DNA of 64,000 bases, taken from NCBI GenBank assembly GCA_022316685.1, contig JAKJHU010000065.1:4024322-4088321 (forward strand), read 5' to 3'. The notes below the pieces were generated by a model. The model worked only from the letters and a program-made list of their open reading frames with translations, did no database searches and was not told where the DNA came from. Origin of the DNA: Progne subis subis. Lineage: Eukaryota; Chordata; Aves; Passeriformes; Hirundinidae. Both the position numbers and the translations under genes were made by a program. Of the stretch, positions 12,741 through 25,091 are shown piece after piece; positions within the stretch are counted from its first letter, which is position 1; each line of letters begins with the position of its first letter.

Positions 12741-13244
12741 TGCCCCAGAATTCCTGTGGAAAACCAGAGAGCTCCTTCAGACCCCGAATTCAGATCACTG
12801 ACAGTCACCAACACCCCGGTGAAAACGTCTGTAAAATTATTGCATTAAGGCTTGAAGACTCCATGCCTTAAAGGGCCTCTCAGTCCTCATCTCCAGGGTT
12901 TCCTAAGTCATCATCTGAACTCCTCAATGAACAAACCCCACCGCCAAAGCATCCACCCCTCAGTGTGCTTAAAACACAAACCGGGGGGATTTCTCCTCCT
13001 CAGAACAGCTTCACACCACCGAGCACTCAGGTGCTGCCCCCGGGTGCTCTGAGCTTTCCCTAATGCTCTTAAGTGCCTGAAACACACTTTTCTGTCCTTT
13101 AAAGTCGGGGGAAATGATCAAATATTGATACAAAACTCTGCAAGCCTGCAGAGCTCACTGAACAGCTGAATGCATACCATGAAACACAAAGCATCAGATA
13201 CAGAAATAACTTGCAGAAGGGCTTTTTGTGGGGGGTTTTTCTTC
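12741..13244. other. Unique non-coding sequence
   Basis: No gene, repeat or signal recognised between the possible LTR and the TTTG microsatellite. Confidence 0.6.
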
Positions 13245-13300
13245 TTGTTTGTTTGTTTGTTTGTTTTTGTTTGGTTTGGTTTTTTGGGTTTTTTTTTTTG
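13245..13300. repeat. (TTTG)n / T-rich microsatellite
   Basis: Five to six TTTG units pass into degenerate T/G sequence and a T-run of about ten. A simple repeat only. Confidence 0.9.
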
Positions 13301-13387
13301 AACTGCCACATGCCTGCTACCCGTACTACCAGTGCTGTTTAACATCTGAGTCCTCTCTGGACAGCACTGGGACTTGTATTAATAAGG

Positions 13388-13498
13388 AACCACAGAATCC
13401 CAGACTGGTTTTGGTGGGCAGGGACCTTTAAGCCCATCTGCCATGGGCAGGGACACCTCCCACTGCTCCAGACCCTGCCCAGCCTGGCCTGGAACTCT
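13388..13498 (-). mobile_element. CR1 LINE 3' fragment
   Basis: It starts with ACCACAGAATCCCAGACTGG, the antisense of the CR1 3' end, then GGGACCTTTAAGCCCATCTG and the 'GGGCAGGGACACCTCCCACTG' type block, ending near CAGCCTGGCCTGGAACT. It is a truncated, non-coding copy. Confidence 0.9.
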
Positions 13499-14929
13499 GC
13501 AAATGCACGATTTTAATCCTGGGTGTCTTTGCATGAACACCCATCCCCATCTCTGTCTGAAAGGGCACACACAGCACATGCATTTCGTGGAGTCCACTCC
13601 CCATTTCTCTAAAAGCTCCAGCGTTTCCCTGCTCTGGAGGAAATGGCCCTGCCAGCCTGTTTTTATGTGGATTCTCTTCCTTATCTCCCACCGTGGATTG
13701 TTACAAAATGTGTGGGGACCACGGGATGAGAGGAGACAGGACAGCAGGGGCACAAAAGGCACTTACAAAATGTCATTTTCACCCTTTCCAGCATCATTTT
13801 TCACTCTCCATCCCACTGTTACCCCGAGGAACACCAACAAGACAGGCATTAAAGGGATTAGTCTCCCTCTAGACCTGGGTTTGAGCTACTGTGCAAGACT
13901 CCATCACCTGAGCAGCCAATCTGCTCAAGCACTTAGAATGTGCAGGTGGAATAACTGCAAAATGCAGGGGCTCCAGAGCCTGGAAAGAGGAGAAACAACT
14001 TGGGACAAGCATCTTTCAAGAGGCTACCCTTAAGGTCTGTGTTCTTCTCCATGTGTTTGTTTTTAAGGAGTTAAGGCTGGACGTTTGGAAAGAAGTCAAG
14101 CATTTATCTGCATTCGATGCATTCCCTCCACAAGTGTTTGTTACATTAACTTGGAAATATACAGACAGTGAGATTCCATCATCAGGTCGTTGTGTCCATG
14201 GCCAGAAAAACCCCACAGCTGAGCACTCCCGAGGCTCTTTGTGGAAAAGTGCTTAAATTCAGGGCTGTGTGTCCACTGCAGCTGCAGGGCTAAGCTCTCC
14301 TAAATAGTCAGATGAAGCAGTGTGAACGGTTTTCACTCATTTTGAAACACCAGGAGATAATTTCAAACAGATGATAAGGTGCTGAATAGATTGATCTGCC
14401 CCAATCTCCTTGATTTGGTGGAATAGTTCACTCTTGCTGGTTTAAATATGGAAGAGGATTAAGCCATACAAACATCTGCTGATAAAAACACACCTTACCT
14501 GTGCAGAACCCCTGGGCAGCAGTTGCAGGTCTTTTGTGAATACCCAACAGTTCCAAGGAAATTGGAACTGAGCTTTAACCCTACGAGACTAAAAATATGC
14601 AATTTAACACATGGTATCTCCTAATTTCATTGTGAAACTTCTGTTAAATCAGCCTCCATTTCTTGGGAACATAATAAACCCCACAATAGCAGAGTGGGGG
14701 CTGTTTTGATGGCTTTTACAAAGGCTTTTTTATAACTGGATCTGCCAACAGCTCCTGTGCCCTTCCTCCCAAATGCAAGCAGGGCTTGCCTTTAGATAAC
14801 AGCATCCAAGGCAAAGTACAAATGTGCCTTTTATCTTCCCAGAGGCATCAGAAGCTCAGCAGCTCCTTCCCACAGTTTCCTCTGAAGCTGCCTGGATGCC
14901 TCGGCCGCGCTTCCCAGCTGGACCCTGAG
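13499..14929. other. Unique non-coding sequence
   Basis: Nothing recognised. A 196-codon plus-strand frame begins in the adjacent CR1 fragment and continues through here, so it is not a gene. On the minus strand a CAG|GTAAGG donor-like match at about 14499 lacks a convincing acceptor or coding frame. Confidence 0.55.
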
Positions 14930-15060
14930 ATAATCATGGACTCATTTCCCAGCATCACGGAGCCCCACGATGGCCTGGGTTGGAAGGGGCCTTGAATCTC
15001 TCCTTGTTCCATGCCCTGCCACGGGCAGGGACCCCTTGAACCGGGCCAGGCTGCTCCCTC
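14930..15060 (-). mobile_element. CR1 LINE 3' fragment, degraded
   Basis: The GGCCTGGGTTGGAAGGGGCC block, followed by 'CCATGCCCTGCCACGGGCAGGGACC' in two parts and a 'GGGCCAGGCTGCTCCC' end, matches the order of antisense CR1 3' sequence. It is more diverged than the neighbouring copies. Confidence 0.8.
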
Positions 15061-18000
15061 TGGCCATGGCAGCGCTGGCACCGGGCACTCGCTGCCCCAC
15101 CCGAGAGGAGAAACGGAATCATTTCATGGTCAGAGGTGGTTCAGAACGCCTGAGACAAAGAGATCCTCACCCAGGGCTGCGGGCAGCAGGAGACTGCAGC
15201 CACACCGTCCTTTAAACAGGGAAATACGTTATCCACAGGGCTTGGAACGCATTCCAAAGGCTCCCGAGCCGCACAAAGGTCGCGTTTCCCTCCCTGCCCC
15301 AGCCCTGACTCCTGCCTTTGTCACAGAGCCTGCCCGGAGCTGGGAGTGCCCCCTGCCCTGGCACAGGGAGGCTGCAGGTGGATTCCTGCGCCCTGGCACG
15401 GGAGCACAAGGAGCTGGCACTGCCCAGCTCTGCCTGGTGCCAGCACTCCGGGTGTCACAGGTCCTGCAGGGCCACACGCCACCTCGGCTCCACCTGAGAG
15501 CTCCAGTTTCTTAAATCCTAATTTCTTAAACCTTAAACCCCAGGGAATCCTGATTTCCAAGATCTCCTTGGACAGACGGCTTTACTTGACACCCGAGCAC
15601 GGCCGAGTGGCTCCCAGGAAGGCGAGTGGTGACACGAGGGCGCCTGCCCTTCGACGTGATGTGTGCTGGCAGCGTCCAATTGTCAGAAAACCAATTTCTG
15701 TGAAAAGAAATGGCTTTCAGGAGAGCTGAAGCAGAATGCTCCGTGCCAGGATGGAATTCCCCTGTGTGATTCCCAGCCACGCTGCTCTCCCAGCGCAGAG
15801 CAGCCCCCGGCAGAGCGTGAAAGTGGCCCCCTGATGCTGTGGAAGGAATATTATTCCTTGCTCTGGTATCACCAGCTGATGAGAATCCACCGAGTGCAAA
15901 ATGCCACAGCTCGCTGCTGAGGCTCCTCCAGAAGGCCGAGGCAGGTGTGACTAACTCATCTCGTTGTTAATTGATCAGCTTGCAGCTCTACACAGCACGG
16001 AAATGCAGCAGCTCAGGCCGCCCTGCCTCGCCCACCTCCAGCTCTGCTCCAGTGTCATTAACCAGCCGGTAAATACGAACGTGAGCAGCTTTGATTTCAT
16101 TTTCATTTGTCCGTTCCTGCAGCTGTCACCAGAGCCTCGTTAGGCAGCTCTGCCACCCCCCCGAGCCGTGGTGAGCACAGGAAACCCCCCAAGAACCCGA
16201 GCCCACTTCCATCGCCTCACACACGCCGTACCTGTCAGGCAGTTAATTACACCCTGAATTATTGTCTCTGCTAAAGATGACTGAACGCCTGACACCTTCG
16301 CTTACTGCACGGATTCCTGCCGGTTTTATGATTACTGTCAAAGAAAATGATTAATAGGCAGATATCGCAGCAAGGACAGCAAAAACACAGCAAGAATTTG
16401 AATTTAGACTCGTATAGCAAAACGAATTCCTGTTAGGAAAGGAATAAAACTCCTACCAGGCATTTAAGCAGAAGACTGTTTCCTCAAGATCATTTTGCAC
16501 CACAGTCAGTCCCCAGCACCGATGTTAATGACATGATTCATAAGCTTTACATTGATCAGTACTTACCAATTCCTAAAACGTCATCTGACGCCTTCTGGAA
16601 AACGCATGATCTTGTTAAAACCAGATAAGCTCGGAGCTTTACGCTCTCCCTACCTAATTTGCTTTAGAGTCCACCCTAAAGATAATTCCGTTCTTAACCG
16701 AAGAGCAGGGAACTGCTCCCATGAAATTTATTGCTTTGCACGCTCAGAACAGAAAGACCCAAGCTGGTGGGCTGCTTCAGGAGGCAGAAAATAGCAGAAA
16801 TACAAACAGCTGAGTAATTGAAGGACAACAGCAGCAGCAGCACCCTTTCAGAGCGAAAGCCTGAATGCCAATTTCTAGCTCTGTCTGACAAGGTGCAGCA
16901 GTGGGAGCAGCACAAAACTCAAACTAATTCTGCCCCAAAAGCTGCCACATGTATTTTTACCACATGCCTCACCTCCAGAGAGCATTAAAGCACAAAAAAG
17001 CTGCCTTGGATAGAATGAAACTCCTCTACCACTAGACAAACAATTCTAGCAGCTCAGTAAGCCACGGTTCTGCTCCGACGAGTTCTTTGGAAAGGTCTGG
17101 GTAAATAAATAATAAAACAGGCTGTTAACTTCTCTGGACTGCCCTGGATTAGGTTTCTGACTCCTAGGGTTTCAGTGCATGTCATCAGACCCTGCACCCT
17201 GCAAGCACAGAGCCTTGGCTGAGTCCAACCCAGGGCTGCTGAAAGTTTGAGCAGAACTTCGATGCAATAATTTTAATGCAAAGACATTAAAACTCCAAAG
17301 GGTGCTGGAAGTTGATTTATTTTTTAGCTCCTTAGCTAAGCTGGCTTCAGGTGCTTCAGTACCAGGCCAGCTCAGCGCACACAGCCTCTCAGTGAAACAA
17401 CAAAGTTTGGAAACGCAGCTGGGGAGCGAAGCAGCCTCCAGCCCTCACCCTGCAGCATCACTGCCACGTTCCCGCAGTCCTGGATGGGGTAGGGAGCACT
17501 GGGGGTCAGCCAGCCCAACCTCCCTGCCCCACAACACCTCCTGAAGTTATCCCACCTGTCCTAAAAGCCCCCCAGGAAATTCCAGGAGCCCCCAGCGGCA
17601 GTGACAGCGCCTGCTCAGGGCACTCGCCCTCACCTGCAGGGTTCTGTGCAAAGAGACACTGAAATACCTGGAGACATTGCAAACTCTGGTGCTTTACAAC
17701 AGCCCTCAAGCCAGGACTAAACTGCAATCACCTGCTGGCTCCAGCAGCCCCTGCCCCTGCATTTTGAGCTTTTATCCATCATAATGCGGAGCGCGAGACA
17801 AAAGGAACACACAGAAGTACAAAGTGGGAGCGTTTTAATGAGTGCTCCTAACAAAACGAAAAGCAAGGAGGAGCTGATGAGATTCTGGTCCTCTGTAACC
17901 CGTAACCAGTCCCAGCTCACTGAACCTAAACCACAAACCTCTCATTTCCATGAACCATCAGATTGAAACAATCCAGCCGTGTAAGTACCCACCACCGCCC

Positions 18001-19213
18001 TCCCCCCCCGCTTTTAAATGCAGCCAAATGGCTTTTTAAAAAATAACAATACAAAGCAGCAGCCTCTGTGTAATTCCCACCGCCAACAAGCTGCTCCAGG
18101 TAGAGGAATTAACGCCAGGGTGATTCCCTCTGCAGCTTCCCGTGCACAGACCAGGCACAGCGGGGCAGACACTCACCCACAGCAGTTGTTTTAGGGTGCA
18201 AAACGCCCAGGGCACACTCAGACCCCCTAAGACACAGTTCTGAGGACACCAGCTCCGTGCCGCCCTGGCTGTGATCATTCCACTGGCACTGGGAGTGCAT
18301 CGCACGCTCCCCCAGCAGCTCAGCCAGGCCGAGCTCATCTGCCACCAAAGCAAGGCTCTGGGGCCATCACAGCCCCAGCACACCCAAACACGGCACCAAA
18401 GCCTCCAGAAGCCCCTCACTGTCTCAGGAGTAAAGCCCTGAGATGGGTAACAATGGCTTGGCTTTGTCTCGTAGCTTCCCACGTGCAGCATTTTGCACAC
18501 GAACAAAGAAACCCGCGTGGAAACTGAACACAAAGGCGGCAGGTCGTGGAGATAAATATGCATGTATCTGGGTTTGGGCTTTTGGCTTTTCTTTTTCATC
18601 TTAGGAATGAATGTTCAGTAATTCTAATTAGCGTTTAAGCCGTGCAATAGCTACGGGAAGATCACACTGGTGACGTCTGATGGTAATGAAAGGTGCCAGC
18701 TCCATCGCTTCCCACTGTAACAACTCCTAAGAGATATTCTCCTCTCCCAGGTGAGTTTCACAAACATTAACAAACAAACACAAACCCCGGGGGTGCCAGG
18801 GGGAACAGCTGAGGTGGGGGTTGGAGTTGCCATTACAGGAGAAAACTGACAAGCACAAATTGAATTTCTGATTATCTACCCCGCTATCTCTGGTCACATT
18901 ACCAGCTGCTGCTGTTTGCCCGTGAGATGCAGAGCAAACTCTGCCCAGCCCCGGCTCCCAGCCCACACTTTTGCACCGATCCCAGTGTAATTTAGAGCAG
19001 TCTGGATGCTCAGAGCATTTATGGACAAGACCCTACCCAAGTCACATTAAATTTTATGCGCTCCAAGCTTCCAGATTTTATGAGCTGCATCCCGACCGCC
19101 CCAGCACCAGTAGCTGCCCCAAATGGCACCAAAGCCCAAAGGGGAGCCTTTCACTGCTCAGGGTGTTGGTTTTCCTTGATGAAATCACTGCGTTGTTGCG
19201 TCAGTCTTCAGGG
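15061..19213. other. Unique non-coding sequence
   Basis: A gene-poor stretch with no CR1 copy. A candidate conserved element with several TAATTA and TGATTAAT motifs lies at 16210-16420 (see findings). A C-run is at 18002-18009. Overlapping frames at 15011-15920 are GC-driven chance frames. Confidence 0.55.
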
Positions 19214-19239
19214 AAAAAAAAAAAAAAAAAAAAAAAAAA
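19214..19239. repeat. Poly-A tract (26 A)
   Basis: An uninterrupted run of 26 A with no AATAAA within 30 bases upstream. It is a homopolymer rather than an evident retropseudogene tail. Confidence 0.9.
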
Positions 19240-20257
19240 GCCAAAGCAGACAACTAAAAATAAAGTGTGACCAAACCAAAATGGAAAATGTTTGTAGCAG
19301 AAGGGAAATAAGTGAAGAAACTCCCAGACAGCTCAGACTGAGGACTAATTCTTACTTTTTTCCAGATGTGTGGAGCACTAAGAAGTAACTATTGACTGCT
19401 TTCCTCCATTACTCGCGCTGGAACTTGAAGATGCAAGCTGAAAACTATGTGTTACACCGCTATAAACCCTGTAATTCATTCCCTGTGGGCAGGGATGTGC
19501 TGATTCAGATGGCTCCAGTCTCCAACCACCGAGGCCATGCTGGGAGCCGGCTGGCACCGGGACGTCACCAGGGACGAGCCGTTCCCCACGCAGGACCTGC
19601 TCCCACCCCTCCTAACACTTGTTCCTCGGCCTTAGAGCTGCCAGGATCCCATAAACACAAGGGCCAGCCTGGACACGCCGACGAGCAATTTCCTGATTGT
19701 GCTTTTGCCCATCCCCACCCATGGGGGGGTCACTGAAGAGCAGCTTTAACAGGAATAAACCATGACCCGTGCTTTCCCCAGCTCTGCTTCCAGCCTTGGC
19801 TGACCTCCGGGAAGCCTTTCAAATATCACAAGTGGAGACTCCCCAGCAGAGGAGAGCGCTGCCTTTGGTGCCACAGCCCTTCGGAGGGGTGGAGGGGCAG
19901 TGCCACCCTCCACACACGGACTGGGACGGTGCCGTGGTGACAGCACTGCCACCACCGACCCTGCACCTCCTCAGGGGCTGACACACAGCCCTGTTCCCAC
20001 CCCAGGAACGTGGGAGATGGTGCTCTGGGCAGGAACAATGAGCAGCTTCCTGCAGGCAGGGACTGCAGCCACCGAGCAGAGCCCAAACCCCGCGGGGTGG
20101 CATGGGCCACTGCTGGGCAAGGGGCAGGAAAGGGACAATCATCCTGCATCCCCCCAGTGCCAGGCAGCAATGGCAACATCAGCTCTGGGTGGGCACTGTC
20201 CTGGGGCTCGGGGATTACCCTGTTCTGTCCCTGGGGGCCAGCCAGACCCTGCCTCTC
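19240..20257. other. Unique non-coding sequence
   Basis: GC-rich unique sequence before a CR1 fragment. No gene or signal recognised. Confidence 0.55.
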
Positions 20258-20418
20258 CTGCCCAGAGCAGCTGTCCCTGCATCCATGGAAGTGTCCCAGG
20301 CCAGGCTGGACAGGGCTTGGAGCAGCCTGGGACAGTGGCAGGTGTCCCTGCCCACGGAATAGGGTGGGATGGGTTGGGTTTCAAGGGTCCCTTCCAGCTC
20401 AGACCACTGTGGGATTCT
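20258..20418 (+). mobile_element. CR1 LINE 3' fragment
   Basis: Plus-strand CR1: CTGCCCAGAGCAGCTGTCCC, then GGCCAGGCTGGACAGGGCTT, the 'GGTGTCCCTGCCCACGG' block, and the 3' part GGGTCCCTTCCAGCTCAGAC ending near GTGGGATTCTC. It is 5'-truncated to about 160 bp with no coding capacity. Confidence 0.9.
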
Positions 20419-22782
20419 CCCCTGCTGTGCTTTGGGAAATAACCTGGCAGTAGCGAGGCTTCACTGGCTCAGGGAAACGAGCTCTGGAAGGACACAACTT
20501 CCACGGCAAGCTCAACAAGCTCAGCTCTGGCACAACAGCAAAGAAATCCCTTTGTCTTTTTCACTTTTGCAGTTGTGCTCCGGGAGCTGGCCAACAGCTC
20601 CCAGCAGGAAAAAAAGGACACCATTATTTTTGGGCAGCGCGGTTTCCACACCACCACTGTCCCGCTCTCTCCTAAGCTTTTTCCAGCAGCTCCCCGAGGC
20701 TAAAGCCATTCCCCTGGGCACACGTGTTCCCCTGCAGCCAGCCAGGTTTGGGGTCTGGCTGTGCAGGTCCAGCACACACACACACACACACACGGATGTG
20801 GCCAGCTCTGCCCACGGGGCCACGCAGCCCAGTCAAAGCAGGCAACAAAGACTCACTCAAATGTGTTTTTCTAAAGCTGCTGCAGTCCAAGGGAAACAAG
20901 GTCAACCCCAAAGAGTGGTTTTCCTTCGGGAGCGGGGCTGTTTTCCCAGGCAGGCACAAATCCCCTCATTCATCGGGGCCGCAGGACAAGCGGCCCAGTG
21001 TGGCAGAGGCAGGGACTGGTGCCCAGTGCGGGGTGGGCAGGAGGCTCCACCGGGGCAGGGCAGCGCCAAAGCCACCCTCTGCAGGGGCAGGGCACAGCCA
21101 GGCTCAGCGAGACCTCCAGCGAGGGCTGCACTGGCTCCAGAGTGTCCCACAAAAGGGAGAAGGACCGGGATAGCCCCCCGGGATGGGTAAGAACGGGAGC
21201 TGGAGTCTCCCAAAGCACAGGCACACACTCAGGGAGGTCTCCGAACTGTGTCAGAAAAGCAGCTTGGGGTGGTAGAGAACTTTTTCCACAAAGGAAAACT
21301 CGCTTTTTTTTTTTTTTTTTAAATTCTCTTTTAACTTCTTGGTGCTGCTGCCAAAGAAAGATAGGACCTGTCAAAACAACCGAAAACATTCACTGAAAAT
21401 CCTCTTGTTACCCTGCGTTTCACCGGCTGTGAGGGCCACCAGCGGCTCTATAAATAAGCCCTGCTGTGGGTAACTCAGCTAAATATTCAACCCACCCTAC
21501 ACGGCAGTAAGGTCACTGATGAAATAAAGAACTGGCTGTTTACAGGACATCGCAATTTGCATGTCAAGCTTGGGGGAAATCGCCACACCCGAGGCCTCTG
21601 AGGAACTTTTAAAGTTTACTCTTGTAGGATCATCCACCCTCGTGGCGGAGGGGTTTGCACAGGACCCGCACCGAGGCTGGGATAACATCTGTGCTGCAAA
21701 GCCTGCACTCATGTGCTTCTTTCAGGCTCTCCCTCTGCTTCTGGTTCTAAACCCAGATCATAAATAAAAGAATTTTTATCTTAATCGAATCCTCTCTTGG
21801 GAATTATTATTGCCAGTTTCTATTATATTGGCTCTGCGGGGAACTAAGGGATCCCTTAGCTTCATTTTGGTACAACCCTCCACAGCCTCGTTGGAACTGT
21901 AATCAAAGCCCATGCAGGAATTCAGGCTCCCTAAGCGATTTCCTCAGCCCGGGATAATTATGCAGTGTGAAATGCGGTAATTACTCGGATGCCACGACCT
22001 CTGCAGGGGAGCTGGCATGGCCAAAGGTGCCACTTAACCCACACAGCCGCGTCCCACCAAGAAACCAAGGCCTGAGCCCGGGCAACTATTTAAAAATATA
22101 TTAAAGAATCGCCGTGAGGATGCAGAATCATCAAGTGTCTCTGCCAGCAGCTCCGTCGCTGCAATGAGCTGTGCTGGGATCCTGGGCAGCTGCTCCTGGC
22201 AGGGAGCGGTGTCCAACACCCCGGGCTGTGCCCAGGCAGGCTCAGCACCACAGCACAGTCCTGTGCTCAGTCCCTGCGTTCCCCCAGCCGGGCTCACAGC
22301 ACCACAGCAGCCCGGGACACCAGGCACTGAACCCAGGGGCTTCTCCTGCCCCAAGAGCCACCTTCTTTCAGCCCCCCTTCCCCACAAGTGATGCCTGCGG
22401 AGTGCCAAGAACAGCCGCTCGACCTCTGGATTTGGGAGACAGGACAAGCAGGAAATTATGACAGGCAAGCATTCAGAAGAGAAGCAGAATTTAGGAATTT
22501 TCACTCACTAAAATAAGGTTTCTTTCATAGTCCTATTTTTCTCCTGCCTGTAAACGAGGCAGAAAACTCCACATTCCTGGAATATTTATTTATTTATTAT
22601 TATTTTTTTTACCATAACCCTGTCATTCTCTTTTTGCACAGTTCAGTGTAAGGCTGAGGAAGAAGAACCCACGCCAAGAACCCTCCCGGGCTGCGGAGAG
22701 TTAACCCTGCCGGGAGCAGGAGCCCAGCAGCAGCACGGCTCCTTCCAGGCTCGCCAACACGGCCCCGTAAATCCCCCCGTAC
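20419..22782. other. Unique non-coding sequence with short microsatellites
   Basis: It contains an (AC)10 run at 20773-20793, a 17-T run at 21304-21320 and a TTTA-rich patch at 22582-22611. A 273-codon plus-strand frame (20369-21190) starts in a CR1 fragment and crosses the AC repeat, so it is spurious. Nothing else is recognised. Confidence 0.55.
20773..20793. repeat. (AC)10 microsatellite
   Basis: A run of ten CA dinucleotides, a common polymorphic marker type. Confidence 0.95.
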
Positions 22783-22850
22783 CTGATGGTCCTGACAGAG
22801 ATGCAGTATTTCCACATCAGGTTCCACACGGCGCTGCCATCCCCCTTCAT
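22783..22850 (-). CDS. Candidate first coding exon (partial CDS), gene unidentified
   Basis: On the minus strand an ATG at 22850-22848 (G at -3, a good Kozak position) opens a frame beginning MKGDGSAVWNLMWKYCISV and runs 22 codons plus two bases to a donor ACCATCAG|GTACGG (GT at 22782-22781). Codons mostly end in G or C, as expected for a coding exon in a GC-rich bird locus. The surroundings (22680-22990) are moderately CpG-rich. The exon ends in phase 2 with 'AG', the same as the candidate at 34409-34485, so both could join one downstream exon as alternative first exons. An internal exon with an acceptor just before the ATG (GGGCAAAG) is another reading. I do not recognise the peptide. A chance open frame cannot be excluded. 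Confidence 0.3.
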
Positions 22851-23510
22851 GGCTTTGCCCGCAGCAAAGGGAGGAGGGTTCCGAGCAGGACAAGGGCAGA
22901 GCCAGGGCTCAGGCAGCAGCCCAGCCCCGATTCACCGCTTCCAAGGGATTCCTCCGACCTCCTCTGGAGTGAACTCCGAGGCAAGGCAGCTCTCCCATCT
23001 CCGGGCTCGGGTTACTCCTTTCTCCGTGATTTATAAGCTTCGGTGTTTACGTTATTCGTGAGCCAGGAGAGATTATGAGAGGCTGCTCAGAAAGCTCCGC
23101 GTTACACTCGCTGCTCTGAGCTGCCGGGTCAGAAAACCCTAGCTAGGCAGCACCTGCAGAAAGTTATTCCCATTTATTCCACTTCAAAAAAAAAAAAAAA
23201 AAAAAAATCCCCCAGCCCAGTAACACTGCCCCAGAAAATCCCTCCCGAGACCTGTAGGTGCTAACCCGGTACACGCTCCATCAAGTGACTCGGGCTGGAG
23301 GAACTCTCAGCTGCTTGCAAAATTCTTTGAGTACTGTAATAAAGTTTTTGGTGCCAAAAAAAAAAGAAAAAAAAAAGTAATGAGTCATTTTCCAAAGCTG
23401 GATTTGAAGGCACACGGAGGAGTCCTGCTGGCTTTCGATGGTGAGTATCAGCTGTGACACTCAGCCTGGAAATGACAGCAACAGTAAAATGGCAAGATCT
23501 GATTAAAACG

Positions 23511-23668
23511 AACCCCCAAACCAACCAACCAACAACAACAACAACAAAAAAATCCCCAAAAACCAAACCAAACCAAACAACAAAAAAAACCCCAAACAAA
23601 CAAACAAACAAAAAAACCCCACAAAAAAAAAACCCACAAAAATCCCCCACCAAACCCAAAAAACTCAA
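23511..23668. repeat. A/C-rich low-complexity tract
   Basis: It consists of AACC, CAA and AAAC units mixed with A and C runs over about 160 bp. The complementary frame gives artificial Phe/Val/Gly-rich peptides. A simple repeat with no coding role. Confidence 0.9.
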
Positions 23669-25008
23669 GAAACGCCAAATCACCCCCAAAATAGATGATG
23701 TATGTGGAATTCTTTCGCTGTGCTGAGTAAGTTAAAACACACAGCATTTACTGCCAAAAGTTTCAATGAGTTGAAGCCCCAGCACACACTCACATGGCAA
23801 AAACCTCAGAAAAAAGATTTGTTATTCTTGTAGAGAGGAGCCCTTTAAATCCTCCCCTGGCATCTCCAAGACCACCCTGAGAGTCAGAGTTGTTGCTGTG
23901 ACAGATCGAAGTTCCCCGAGCCTTTGCTCAGCCCACGCTCCCTTCTCCCTGCAGAGGTCACCAGCACCGTTGTCAGGGCACCAGGGACATCAGATACATG
24001 TTTATATTATACAACTTAATTAAGCAAGAAACCAAGTTCAGGCTGTTTCTTCACAGAGCAGGATCATTCCGTGATTAACTGTCTGTTTGCTGTTGCATAA
24101 TTCCATTTTCTCTAGGGCCATTTTATCCTTGTGACTGTTTGAGACTCTTTGAAATCCATTCTGCTTTGGGAGTTCCTGATAATTGTTCCTGGAGCAAGCT
24201 ATTGATGGCTCCTTAGGAAAAGCCACACCAAGTGCCACAGTGCTCTGGACATTTAAATCAGCTGGATTAATGAAGGAAAATTGCATTAGAAAACTTTTAT
24301 ACATCTGTTCCTGGCACAACCACAGAAATACATTTCAATGCTGGAAAAAGCTTCGGAAGTTCAGGCAGCCCAGCTGAGCCCTGTCCCTTCCCCTCCCTCC
24401 CTGATTTCAGAGATGAAGTGCCTGCAAGGAGAGGTTTTCTGGGTTTTGTACCCTGTACACTTGCAGTATTTCATCTGGCATGAATAAACCCATTATATAA
24501 AGAGTGTGAAAGCAGTAGTTTCTTTTCTGTGCGGCACAGGGGTATCAAGCAGCACCCTCAGCTGTGTCAGCTCCCTCTCTTTGAGCTCAATCCTGAGCCC
24601 TCAGTGTAATTGATGGATTTAGATTAAAACCTCCTTGATTCCCCCGCAGTCCCAATATTTTGACAGCACCAACATCTGCAGGAATAGCGTTTTTATCTGT
24701 CTCTAAAGATAGATTCAGTGGAAGAGATCTGCAAGAGAGCCGAGTATTCATCACCTCCTTCAGCCACGTTTCCAAACCCTGTGCACAACCAGTGACCAAA
24801 GGAATTAAAATAAGATGGGAGCATCATGGGGCAGAGGTGAGATGCTGCAGGGGAACTGTTTTTTGATTCGGTTTTGAAATCATTGCTGCAGCGCTTCCCA
24901 GGAAAACTGTTAAATAGTGTAGAGAGTGTTTCAGCTCCTGACCTGACTTTGTCCACTGATTCCCTGAATCAACAAATCCAGGTAGCTTCTCCTCTAAGCA
25001 AGCAGGGA

Positions 25009-25091
25009 ATACTATTATTATTACTATTATTATTATTATCATCATCATTATCATTATTATTATGACTACTACCGTTATTAGTATTATTATT
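25009..25091. repeat. (ATT)n compound trinucleotide repeat
   Basis: ATT/TTA units interrupted by three ATC units and by GACTACTACC, about 80 bp in total. Confidence 0.9.

Noticed and set aside
17480..17600. CR1-like words (CAGCCCAACCTCCCTGCCCC)
   Set aside because: The order of diagnostic CR1 blocks is missing. Probably coincidental GC-rich similarity.
20369..21190. 273-codon plus-strand frame
   Set aside because: It begins in a CR1 fragment and crosses an (AC)n microsatellite (THTHTHT).
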